Assembly (NCBI GenBank): GCA_030604795.1
Contig: JAUVVE010000063.1
Coordinates: forward strand, 1-5,861
Reading direction: 5' to 3'
Source: Dehalococcoidia bacterium
GTDB taxonomy: Bacteria; Chloroflexota; Dehalococcoidia; GIF9; UBA5629
DNA: 5,861 nt
The translations under genes were made by a program, and so were the position numbers. The notes beneath the pieces are model-generated. The model made no database searches. It was not told where the DNA came from and saw nothing but the letters and a program-made list of their open reading frames with translations. Below are positions 1-5,861 of this stretch, piece by piece (the stretch's first letter is position 1; each line of letters begins with the position of its first letter).

Positions 1-67
1 CCAAGGGCTCTGAGTGACAGTTTACGGTTAACACTCCGCCCCCGCAGTGGTGATTTGGTGGGTTGGA

Positions 68-2347
68 ATGTATGTGGATGCTTTCCTTCATCATCTAACG
101 ACACTACCTGATTACAGGCAGCAGATTGCCCACATCCAGCATATTCCCGCTTGCAGTGCCAACTTCGGTAAGCTAGATAACCCTCTCCACCCTACTCTTC
201 AATCGCGCCTTGAATCTCTGGAGATATCATCGTTGTATGCTCATCAAGCGAGGGCGGTCGATGCCGCACGTTGCGGCAAGAATGTAATGGTAGCTACACC
301 CAGTGCCAGCGGCAAGACCTTGTGCTATGACCTGCCAGTACTAGAGGCTGTCTTGAGTGACCGGAGTAGCAGGGCTCTGTATCTTTTCCCAACAAAGGCT
401 CTAGCCCAGGACCAACTGCGAAGCTTGAATCGATTGGCCTGCCCGGAGCTTATTTCTTTTGGGGAGTGCGCTACTTACGATGGTGACACGCCGCACTCAG
501 AGCGACCGGGGATAAGAAGGAGCGCCAGAGTTGTGCTTACCAACCCTGACATGCTCCACCTGGGGATATTGCCTAATCATAAGTCTTGGTCGAGGCTGTT
601 TCGCGGCTTGAAGTATATAGTAGTAGACGAAGCTCATGTTTACCGTGGAGTGTTCGGCTCACACGTTGCCAATGTTATACGCCGGCTACGCCGGCTTTGT
701 TCGTTCTACGGCTCCAGGCCCCAGTTTATCTGTTGCTCGGCGACTATTGCCAATCCCGAGGAGCATGCTGAAAGGCTCGTGGGGTTGCCTTTTGAGGTAA
801 TCCGTGAGGACGGCTCGCCTCACGGTGGCAAGTCTTTTGTCTTCTGGAATCCACCGGTCATCGATGAAGCTGAAACGAGTCGGCGCAGCTCTAATAGTGA
901 GGCGACCTTTCTTTTTACCGAGCTTGTTCGGAACAGCATTCGTAGCCTTGTTTTTGCCCGAACGCGGAAGTTGACCGAACTCATCTATGTCTACAGCCAG
1001 CAGCAACTGGGGGCTCCTTTGGCTGAGCAAATCAAGCCCTATCGGGCAGGCTATCTTCCCGAAGACCGGCGGCAGATTGAGCGGGAGCTGTTCGATGGTC
1101 ATTTGCTTGGCGTGGTGGCTACCACCGCTTTGGAACTGGGGATTGATGTTGGTGACCTCGAAGCCACAGTGCTTGCCGGATATCCGGGGAGCATAGCCAG
1201 CACCTGGCAGCAGGCAGGTCGGAGTGGCAGAGGAAGTGGTGGCTCGTTGAGCTTTCTTGTCGCTCAGGATAATCCTCTTGACCAGTACTTGATGCATCAC
1301 CCCCATTTCTTCTTCGACAAGAGCTTTGAAAATGCGCTGATAAATGCGGAGAACCTCCGCATTCTGAAGCCTCATCTCCTTTGCGCGGCTTGGGAGAGCC
1401 CTTTGAGTGATAGTGACGGCGGGCTCTTTGGTGCCGCTTTTGATAGAGCAACCTCTGAGTTGGAAGGAGAGGGCAGGCTTAGGAAGGGTGGTGGGCGGTG
1501 GTATCTTACTCCTAGCGTTGCTCGTCCGGCCGGGGAAATTAACATAAGGTCTACCTCGGACAGGAATTACGCTATTATTGATGCTTCCCAGGGCTACGAG
1601 TTGCTGGAGACAGTAGACGCCAGTGTAGCCTTTTTCCAAATACACACTGGTGCTATCTATCTTCACCAGGGAGAGTCTTATTTGGTGAACGAGCTGGACC
1701 TGGAAAGCCGTGTTGCCGTGGTAAGCCCGGCTACAGTTCCATATTACACCCAGGCCAGAGAGCTAACTGACATCAGGATTCTGAAGACTCAGGGTGAGAA
1801 AGACTGTTCAGGTACAAGAGCCTGCCTGGGGGGAGTGGATGTGACCAACACCGTGGTTGGCTTCAGGAAGAAGATGCAGTTCACGGAGGAGGTTATCGGT
1901 GAGGAGCCTCTTGATTTGCCGCCCCAGCGCTTCCCCACTCAGGGTCTGTGGTTTGACTTGCCACAGGAGGCGGTTAACCGGGTGGCTGAGGCCGGGCTTG
2001 ATCTCGCTGGAGGGTTGCACGCTGTTGAGCACGCGGCTATCGCTATACTGCCTCTATTTGCTTTGTGCGACCGCAATGATATCGGTGGTGTCTCGACCCC
2101 CTTCCACCCTGACACTGGGAAGGCCCAGATCTTTATCTACGATGCCTATCCCGGCGGGGTCGGCATAGCTGAAAAGGGTTTTGAAGTCATAACAGAGCTA
2201 TGGGCGGCTACCTTACAGGCGATTGAGGAATGCCCGTGCCAGGAAGGTTGTCCTAGCTGCGTACAGTCGCCTAAATGCGGTAACAACAACGAGCCTCTGG
2301 ACAAGAAAGCAGCCCTGATATTGCTTCGGGGGCTGCTAGGTCCTTAG
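68..2347 (+). CDS. mrfA: MrfA/YprA-family DEAH-box superfamily 2 helicase with C-terminal DUF1998 cysteine cluster
   Basis: ATP-dependent DNA helicase of the YprA/MrfA (Hrq1-like) group; in Bacillus subtilis MrfA is a 3'-5' helicase that works with nuclease MrfB in repair of mitomycin C damage. Numbered from the ATG at 68 (759 aa; B. subtilis MrfA is about 750): Q-motif-like LYAHQ 56-60, Walker A ATPSASGKT 76-84, motif Ia FPTKALAQDQL 107-117, TNPDML 158-163, DEAH 187-190, SAT 224-226, FARTRK 296-301, motif V ATTALELGIDVG 351-362 and motif VI QQAGRSGRG 381-389. The DUF1998 region has HAVEHA 651-656, YDAYPGGVG 691-699 and cysteines 722, 724, 728, 731 and 737, a likely metal site. A GTG at 47 is in frame, but ATG 68 fits the usual short N-terminus and has GGTGGG five bases upstream; GTG 74 is also possible. 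All helicase motifs are intact. No mrfB is visible in the window. The cellular role is inferred from the family. Confidence 0.94.
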   Translation: MYVDAFLHHLTTLPDYRQQIAHIQHIPACSANFGKLDNPLHPTLQSRLESLEISSLYAHQARAVDAARCGKNVMVATPSASGKTLCYDLPVLEAVLSDRSSRALYLFPTKALAQDQLRSLNRLACPELISFGECATYDGDTPHSERPGIRRSARVVLTNPDMLHLGILPNHKSWSRLFRGLKYIVVDEAHVYRGVFGSHVANVIRRLRRLCSFYGSRPQFICCSATIANPEEHAERLVGLPFEVIREDGSPHGGKSFVFWNPPVIDEAETSRRSSNSEATFLFTELVRNSIRSLVFARTRKLTELIYVYSQQQLGAPLAEQIKPYRAGYLPEDRRQIERELFDGHLLGVVATTALELGIDVGDLEATVLAGYPGSIASTWQQAGRSGRGSGGSLSFLVAQDNPLDQYLMHHPHFFFDKSFENALINAENLRILKPHLLCAAWESPLSDSDGGLFGAAFDRATSELEGEGRLRKGGGRWYLTPSVARPAGEINIRSTSDRNYAIIDASQGYELLETVDASVAFFQIHTGAIYLHQGESYLVNELDLESRVAVVSPATVPYYTQARELTDIRILKTQGEKDCSGTRACLGGVDVTNTVVGFRKKMQFTEEVIGEEPLDLPPQRFPTQGLWFDLPQEAVNRVAEAGLDLAGGLHAVEHAAIAILPLFALCDRNDIGGVSTPFHPDTGKAQIFIYDAYPGGVGIAEKGFEVITELWAATLQAIEECPCQEGCPSCVQSPKCGNNNEPLDKKAALILLRGLLGP

Positions 2348-2366
2348 CAATACTCCAGTATCCCCG
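2327..2366 (+). other. Possible three-way RNA fold across the helicase stop codon
   Basis: An outer pairing CGGGG (2327-2331) with CCCCG (2362-2366) encloses two abutting hairpins: TGCTA (2334-2338) with TAGCA (2345-2349), and ATAC (2350-2353) with GTAT (2358-2361). The helices follow each other with almost no unpaired bases. No T-tract follows, so it is not a standard intrinsic terminator. It could protect or end the helicase message, or be chance, since part of it lies in coding sequence. Confidence 0.25.
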
Positions 2367-2406
2367 GTTAGTCTGCCATCTCTTTCCCACAACGTGCCTG
2401 TGAGGC

Positions 2407-2429
2407 TTAATGCAACATTGTTGCATTAA
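2407..2429 (+). promoter_or_regulatory. Perfect 23-bp palindromic operator, Fur/Zur-family type
   Basis: The arm TTAATGCAACA (2407-2417) is the exact reverse complement of TGTTGCATTAA (2419-2429) around a single central T at 2418. Length, A/T-rich ends and 1-bp centre suit the dimer-pair operators of Fur-superfamily repressors. It lies 33 bp upstream of a Fur-family gene and its right arm contains the predicted -35 hexamer, so a bound repressor would block RNA polymerase. Autoregulation is inferred; the exact metal class cannot be read from the box alone. Confidence 0.75.
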
Positions 2430-2449
2430 CGGACGCGATATCCTATAAT
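2421..2449 (+). promoter_or_regulatory. Sigma-70-type promoter of the Fur-family regulator operon
   Basis: The -35 TTGCAT (2421-2426) and the perfect -10 TATAAT (2444-2449) are 17 bp apart. The -35 lies inside the right arm of the palindrome at 2407-2429. The predicted transcription start is about 2456-2459, only 3-6 bases before the ATG at 2462, so the message would be leaderless or nearly so if that ATG is used. Confidence 0.72.
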
Positions 2450-2461
2450 AAACCTCGGACT

Positions 2462-2887
2462 ATGCTGGAGATTCAGGGTTTGATACAAGTCTTGAAGGCT
2501 GAAGGCTACAGGGTGACGCAGCCTCGAAAGCGGGTGCTTGAGGCTTTGGCTCTGGCACAGCGGCCGGTCTCACCATACGACATACAGAAGATGCTGCTCC
2601 AAGAAGGCTCGTATTTGAACCATGTCACCATCTACCGGATACTTGATTTGTTTTGCTTGCTTAATCTGGCTCACAGGGTGTCGCTGGTGGGAGGATTTGT
2701 GAAGTGCACGTTGGGTGCAAAAGAAGGCTGCCATCGGTTCATGGTGTGTCGCCAGTGCGGTGTTCTCCGGGAGTTTGCGGACAAGGCGCTATGTGAGGAA
2801 GAAAACGAGATTGCGCAAGACCTGGGTTTCCATACGGAACGGCACTTTTCTGAGTTCTCTGGACTTTGCTCCAATTGCCAGGTCTGA
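2462..2887 (+). CDS. Fur-family metalloregulator, Zur-like (zinc uptake repressor candidate)
   Basis: A 141-aa DNA-binding repressor, usual length for the Fur superfamily. The winged helix covers about residues 1-80, with GYRVTQPRKRVLEAL (15-29) and recognition-helix region HVTIYRILDLF (54-64). The dimerisation domain carries both structural-zinc pairs, CRQC 96-99 and CSNC 136-139. The Fur HHDH signature is absent. Instead H71, C82, H91 (or C90) and E104 align by position with the E. coli Zur regulatory site as I recall it (H77, C88, H96, E111), which favours zinc over iron or peroxide sensing. C90 and C111 are extra thiols where Fur has His and Glu. The ATG at 2462 has no Shine-Dalgarno sequence; a TTG at 2480 preceded by GGAG (2467-2470) would give 135 aa and keep the whole domain. 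The promoter overlaps a palindrome, so self-repression is likely. The downstream membrane gene overlaps the 3' end. The Fur family is certain; the Zur assignment is inferred. Confidence 0.93.
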   Translation: MLEIQGLIQVLKAEGYRVTQPRKRVLEALALAQRPVSPYDIQKMLLQEGSYLNHVTIYRILDLFCLLNLAHRVSLVGGFVKCTLGAKEGCHRFMVCRQCGVLREFADKALCEEENEIAQDLGFHTERHFSEFSGLCSNCQV

Positions 2888-3552
2888 TCTCTTTAGGTTC
2901 GCTGGTTTGTGTCTTCTTGGTGGCTGCAATGGTCAAGAGAATAGCGGTTGAGTTACGAAGGCATGCCCCGTTCACTGCTGCCGGAGCGCTTTCCGGGATT
3001 ATCATTATGGTCATCATCGTTCTTGCCAACGTTCCTTCGGGGATCTCCGAGTTGGTTTTCTACACCTTTCATCCAGTCCACGTTGTGTTGAGTGCCATTG
3101 TGACCACAGCCATGTATAAGCGGTATGGCCGAGGCAGACTCTGGGCGGCGGTCTTGATCGGCTACACGGGCTCGATCGGCATAGCTACATTGAGCGACTC
3201 AGTAATACCCTTTCTGGGAGGAGCCTTGCTTGACGCTGAAATGGAGTTTCACGTAGGCTTTGTTGAGAAGTGGTGGCTGGTAAATCCTCTGGCATGCTTG
3301 GGTATTGCAGTCGGTTATTTGAGACCGACGACGGAGTTCCCACACGCTGGACATGTGTTGCTAAGTACATGGGCATCGTTGTTTTATTTCGTCGCGTTCG
3401 GGGCAGCGGAGTGGCTTCCGTTGCTTCCTTTTGTATTCTTGTTTCTGTTTGTTGCAGTCTGGCTTCCTTGCTGTGTGAGTGACATAGTATATCCCCTTCT
3501 GTTCCTAAGGGTTGATAGGCCCGAATCCAGCCGGATCAAACACCAGCATTGA
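2866..3552 (+). CDS. Unrecognised seven-helix membrane protein, candidate metal transporter partner of the Zur-like regulator
   Basis: I do not recognise this family. From the TTG at 2866 it is 228 aa, with hydrophobic segments near 5-23, 36-56, 66-84, 92-119, 136-152, 161-180 and 184-214. Loops alternate in charge: basic after helix 1 (24-33), helix 3 (85-91) and at the C-terminus, acidic at 122-135, which fits N-out topology with a cytoplasmic tail. Potential ligands cluster in or beside helices: H69 and H72 (FHPVH), D111 (LSDS), E127/H129/E134, H160 and H163 (FPHAGH), and C202, C203, D206 (PCCVSD). The start is uncertain. TTG 2866 or 2875 overlaps the regulator's end and keeps helix 1; ATG 2929, with GGTGG (2919-2923) five bases upstream, gives 207 aa with six helices. 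Overlap with a Zur-like gene implies one transcript and translational coupling. Zinc or metal transport is inference from context and residues. There is no signal peptide, ATPase motif or known permease signature. Confidence 0.78.
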   Translation: MLQLPGLISLGSLVCVFLVAAMVKRIAVELRRHAPFTAAGALSGIIIMVIIVLANVPSGISELVFYTFHPVHVVLSAIVTTAMYKRYGRGRLWAAVLIGYTGSIGIATLSDSVIPFLGGALLDAEMEFHVGFVEKWWLVNPLACLGIAVGYLRPTTEFPHAGHVLLSTWASLFYFVAFGAAEWLPLLPFVFLFLFVAVWLPCCVSDIVYPLLFLRVDRPESSRIKHQH

Positions 3553-3610
3553 TGCATGGCTCAAGGCAGCCTGCACCATCCTTATCGCTGCTGCAACCTG
3601 ATTGGGGGCT

Positions 3611-3640
3611 TTGCCCTCCCATTGGGCGGTATGCTAATAT
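3611..3640 (+). promoter_or_regulatory. Probable extended -10 promoter for ftsY-lgt
   Basis: The -10 TAATAT (3635-3640) is preceded by an extended TGC (3632-3634), with a weak -35 TTGCCC (3611-3616) 18 bp upstream. The predicted start is near 3647, giving a leader of about 20 bases. The rest of the 115-bp gap (3553-3667) holds only weak GCAGC/GCTGC and GGGC/GCCC pairings with no T-tract, so no clear terminator for the upstream operon is seen. Confidence 0.5.
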
Positions 3641-3667
3641 ACCTCGAACTTGTAGCTTCGGGCCGAT

Positions 3668-4576
3668 ATGTCTAATTTGCTGGGCAAAACTGAGCGGGGG
3701 TTAGAGCGTACTCGTGAAACGTGGTTTGGCAAGATAGGTCGTCTTTTCGACCGAACTACGCTTGAAGACGAGACGTGGGATGAGCTTGAGGAGTTGCTCG
3801 TTTCTGCGGATGTTGGTGTGGCTACCACTCATAGGCTCATCGAAAGGTTGAAACGCCGGGTTGAAGATGAAAAGCTAAGCGCGGGCTCAGAGATACGCTC
3901 AGCCCTAAAAGACGAGATGGTGAATGTGCTGAAGGTCAATGTTGAGGCGGGGAGCGTTTCCAGGCTGGGCTACCCCCAGATTATTCTAGTGGTCGGGGTA
4001 AACGGTTCGGGCAAGACGACAAGCATTGCCAAGCTTGCCCATGGTCATAAGAGTGAGGGGAAGAAGGTCATCCTCGCCGCAGCTGACACTTTTAGGGCTG
4101 CGGCCATTGATCAGCTAAAGCGCTGGGGCGAACGGGTGGGGGTGGAGGTTGTGGCTCATCAACCTGGTGGTGACCCTGCAGCCGTGGTCTTTGATACGCT
4201 TCAGGCGGCTGAAAACCGCCAGGCGGAAGTAGTCATAATTGACACGGCAGGCCGCCTCCATACCAAGTTCAATCTCATGGAGGAACTTAAGAAGATAAAG
4301 CGCGTAGCCAGCAGGTATGACGTGCCCCAAGAGGTATTGCTGGTGATAGACGCCACTACCGGTCAGAATGGACTGGCTCAAGCCAGATACTTCACTGAAG
4401 CAGTGGGAGTTACTGGGATCTTTCTGGCCAAGCTTGATGGCACTGCCAGGGGGGGGATAGTGTTGGCGATTTGCGAGGAGTTGGGGACTCCCATTGCCTA
4501 CATCGGAACTGGCGAGCAACTCGACGATATGGCCCCTTTTGATGCCCATGCCTTCGTGGAGGCGATTTTCACCTAG
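3668..4576 (+). CDS. ftsY: Signal recognition particle receptor FtsY
   Basis: SRP-family GTPase that docks SRP-ribosome complexes at the cytoplasmic membrane for co-translational insertion through SecYEG. The protein is 302 aa and is essentially the NG domain only. The N domain covers about 10-95 (WFGKIGRLF 19-27, ELEELLVSADVG 39-50). In the G domain, G1 is GVNGSGKTTS 110-119, the insertion-box region DTFRAAA 140-146, G3 DTAGR 192-196, G4 AKLD 254-257 followed by GTARGG, and the closing loop GTGEQ 280-284. G4 reads AKLD where TKLD is common; the base-contacting K and D remain. There is no long acidic A domain as in E. coli, so membrane contact probably relies on the amphipathic basic N-terminus (residues 7-27). 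ATG 3668 is the first start after an in-frame TAG at 3653. It lacks a clear Shine-Dalgarno sequence. FtsY rather than Ffh: there is no C-terminal M domain. It is followed after 13 bp by lgt. Confidence 0.97.
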   Translation: MSNLLGKTERGLERTRETWFGKIGRLFDRTTLEDETWDELEELLVSADVGVATTHRLIERLKRRVEDEKLSAGSEIRSALKDEMVNVLKVNVEAGSVSRLGYPQIILVVGVNGSGKTTSIAKLAHGHKSEGKKVILAAADTFRAAAIDQLKRWGERVGVEVVAHQPGGDPAAVVFDTLQAAENRQAEVVIIDTAGRLHTKFNLMEELKKIKRVASRYDVPQEVLLVIDATTGQNGLAQARYFTEAVGVTGIFLAKLDGTARGGIVLAICEELGTPIAYIGTGEQLDDMAPFDAHAFVEAIFT

Positions 4577-4579
4577 GTC

Positions 4580-4585
4580 AAGGAG
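4580..4585 (+). promoter_or_regulatory. Ribosome binding site that fixes the lgt start
   Basis: AAGGAG at 4580-4585 lies four bases before the ATG at 4590, just after the ftsY stop (4574-4576). It selects this start over an in-frame ATG at 4494, which lies inside ftsY and would add 32 residues unlike any Lgt N-terminus. Confidence 0.85.
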
Positions 4586-4589
4586 AAGA

Positions 4590-5414
4590 ATGATTACTAT
4601 TGAAATCAATCCAGTCGCTCTCGGCTTCGGGGCTTTTGAGGTGAGGTGGTACGGGGTTATGGTGGTCTTGGCTATTGTGGCGGTCATCGGCATCGCTTTG
4701 CTGGAGGCGAAAAGGGTTGGTTTCTCTCAAGACCACATTTACAGCGTGGCTCTTTGGGGAATCGTTGGCGGAGTGGTGGTATCGCGGTTGTTTCATGTGA
4801 TTGACCAGTGGGACTACTATATGGCTCACCCCGGACAGATTATTGGCTTTTCAGGTTTGACCGTTTACGGGGCAGTTATGGGCGCTCTGGTGGCAGTATT
4901 GACTTATGCCTGGGTCAAGAAGCTTTCCTTCTGGCAGTTAGGTGATATCGTTGCTCCGGGAGCGCTTCTGGGGCAGGCGATAGGCAGAATTGGCTGCCTC
5001 ATCAATGGCTGCTGCTTTGGAATATTCACCTCTTTGCCCTGGGCGGTTGTCTACACCCACCCTGGTAGCTATGCTCCGCTTGGCGAACCCCGACATCCGA
5101 CGCAGATTTATCACTTGCTATGGAACTTGATAGCTTTTGCCATAATCTGGCGGTTGCGCCGTCGCTTGAGGCCACCGGGCTCGGTCTTCCTAACCTACTT
5201 AGCCCTCTATGCTATCGGTGACCTCGGCATAAGGTTCGTTCGGGAAGGAGAGGCCTTCCTTTTTGGCATGCAACAGGCTCAGTTGATTGGTGTAGTCATG
5301 TTGTTGGTAACGGTGCCGTGGCTCATTGTCAGAATGTGGCGGGCAAGAGCTGCAATCTTGCCTCTTGAATCTTCCAGCGAGGTCAGTCAGCCCGAGCACA
5401 ATCAAGGAGCTTAA
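4590..5414 (+). CDS. lgt: Prolipoprotein diacylglyceryl transferase Lgt
   Basis: Integral membrane enzyme that transfers diacylglycerol from phosphatidylglycerol to the lipobox cysteine of prolipoproteins, the first step of lipoprotein maturation. It is 274 aa with about seven hydrophobic segments. Family marks are VRWYGVM 18-24 (catalytic-region Tyr), GLTVYGAVMG 89-98, the signature GRIGCLINGCCFG 132-144, HPTQIYH 169-175 and the C-terminal YAIGDLGIRFVRE 207-219 with QQAQLIG 228-234. Differences from E. coli, as I recall its numbering: Y93 replaces H103, C136 replaces N146, C141 replaces E151, D211 replaces R239 and R215 sits one turn later at the E243 position. Cys-rich NGCC variants and Tyr for His103 occur in other bacterial lineages; the Asp for Arg239 is less expected. 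It is probably cotranscribed with ftsY. Its last 32 bp overlap the 3' end of recJ on the opposite strand. Confidence 0.96.
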   Translation: MITIEINPVALGFGAFEVRWYGVMVVLAIVAVIGIALLEAKRVGFSQDHIYSVALWGIVGGVVVSRLFHVIDQWDYYMAHPGQIIGFSGLTVYGAVMGALVAVLTYAWVKKLSFWQLGDIVAPGALLGQAIGRIGCLINGCCFGIFTSLPWAVVYTHPGSYAPLGEPRHPTQIYHLLWNLIAFAIIWRLRRRLRPPGSVFLTYLALYAIGDLGIRFVREGEAFLFGMQQAQLIGVVMLLVTVPWLIVRMWRARAAILPLESSSEVSQPEHNQGA

Positions 5415-5861
5415 GTCGAAGTCTCTCCACGCCGTTCCATCGGTCCATGTCCAGATTGTAGGCTATGTCCAGGCGAGGGGTTATTTCTCGGACGAAGTTG
5501 CCTAGCCTGAAGCCGACCGCATCCCAGACAATGTCGTTTTGCTTCAATTTGAGCTTCAGGTGCTCGCCCTCGCTGCCGATCTGGCGCCGGTCAATCAGTT
5601 CAACCTGACGGCTGACAAAGGTGGGTAGCCGGTTACCTTGGCCGAAGGGAGCTAGCCGTTGCATCTCTTCAAAAGCTTCCTGGCTAAAGACGGATAGCGG
5701 AACCTCGGCATCGATGTCAATGTGCGGACGCAGATCGAGGCCAGCCAATTGGGCTTGAGCCGAGTCGGAGAGTCGCTGTTGGAGCTGAGCCAGGTTCTTG
5801 GTTGGCACGTTGAAGCCAGCTGCCTTGGCGTGGCCACCGAAGTTGGACAGGAGGTCCTGGC
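5383..5861 (-). CDS. recJ: Single-stranded-DNA-specific exonuclease RecJ, C-terminal part (5' end outside the window)
   Basis: RecJ is a 5'-3' single-strand DNA exonuclease of the DHH/DHHA1 family that acts in recombination, base excision and mismatch repair. The visible part is 158 codons, from the window edge to TGA at 5383-5385, and no real start is present; the GTG at 5808 is internal. The DHHA1 motif GGHAKAAGF is encoded at about 5812-5838. It is followed by the linker helix and the C-terminal OB-type domain, with LAPFGQGNRLPTF, close to the usual RecJ LxPFGxGNPxPxF, encoded near 5620-5660, and KLKLKQNDIVWDAVGF typical of the OB strands. The catalytic DHH domain lies beyond the window. 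The gene converges on lgt, and the two coding ends overlap by 32 bp. It is truncated only by the window edge and shows no internal defect. Confidence 0.94.
   Translation of the reverse strand, partial: QDLLSNFGGHAKAAGFNVPTKNLAQLQQRLSDSAQAQLAGLDLRPHIDIDAEVPLSVFSQEAFEEMQRLAPFGQGNRLPTFVSRQVELIDRRQIGSEGEHLKLKLKQNDIVWDAVGFRLGNFVREITPRLDIAYNLDMDRWNGVERLRLKLLDCARAD

Noticed and set aside
1..46. Possible end of an upstream gene or a promoter before the helicase
   Set aside because: Too short to judge; no convincing -35/-10 pair and no recognisable peptide.
680..697. Tandem 9-bp repeat CGCCGGCTA/CGCCGGCTT
   Set aside because: It encodes a repeated Arg-Arg-Leu within a helix of the helicase; two copies in coding sequence give no sign of a separate function.
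686..1666. Long open frame (326 codons) on the - strand opposite the helicase
   Set aside because: It lies wholly antisense to intact helicase motifs, its translation has no recognisable domain, and it lacks a promoter or RBS; it is a shadow of strong coding on the + strand.
3592..3597. TGCAAC half-site resembling the operator arm, upstream of ftsY
   Set aside because: No second arm is nearby; a six-base match is expected by chance. A similar ATGCAACA at 5268-5275 lies in lgt coding sequence.
4204..4220. GGCGG/CCGCC inverted repeat in ftsY
   Set aside because: It is a short hairpin inside conserved coding sequence without a T-tract; probably chance.
4449..4456. Run of eight G residues in ftsY, a possible slippage site
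   Set aside because: It encodes part of the conserved ARGG after the G4 motif, the frame is intact on both sides, and phase variation of an essential gene is unlikely.
4494..4589. Upstream in-frame extension of lgt
   Set aside because: It overlaps conserved ftsY codons, and the AAGGAG at 4580-4585 plus the family N-terminus support ATG 4590.

Overview
The window carries six protein-coding genes, five on the + strand and the 3' end of a sixth on the - strand, with short intergenic gaps. No rRNA, tRNA, CRISPR array, insertion sequence or phage gene is visible. Base composition is moderate (roughly half G+C by eye). The small FtsY without an acidic A domain, the Lgt variant with a Cys-rich signature and the Fur-family/membrane-protein pair together suggest a Chloroflexota bacterium, possibly Dehalococcoidia. 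That placement rests on recalled family resemblance and is not proven here.

Layout. (1) 68-2347 (+): an MrfA/YprA-type DEAH helicase with a C-terminal DUF1998 cysteine cluster. A possible branched RNA fold sits over its stop codon. (2) 2407-3552 (+): a compact metal-regulation unit. It has a perfect 23-bp palindrome overlapping the -35 of a good sigma-70-type promoter, then a Zur-like Fur-family repressor, then an overlapping gene for an unrecognised seven-helix membrane protein rich in His, Asp and Cys. (3) 3635-5414 (+): a probable extended -10 promoter, then ftsY and lgt, 13 bp apart. (4) 5383-5861 (-): the C-terminal part of recJ, converging on lgt and overlapping its end by 32 bp.

How they may work together. 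FtsY brings SRP-bound ribosomes to the membrane and Lgt puts diacylglycerol on exported prolipoproteins, so ftsY-lgt is a protein-export/lipoprotein module. The helicase and RecJ are both DNA-repair proteins but flank the window on opposite strands, so a direct link is speculative. The most interesting part is the regulator/membrane-protein pair. The repressor seems to control its own promoter, the membrane gene appears to be translated from the same message, and the membrane protein carries potential metal ligands in or next to its predicted helices. This makes it a candidate for an undescribed zinc (or other metal) transport or sensing protein.
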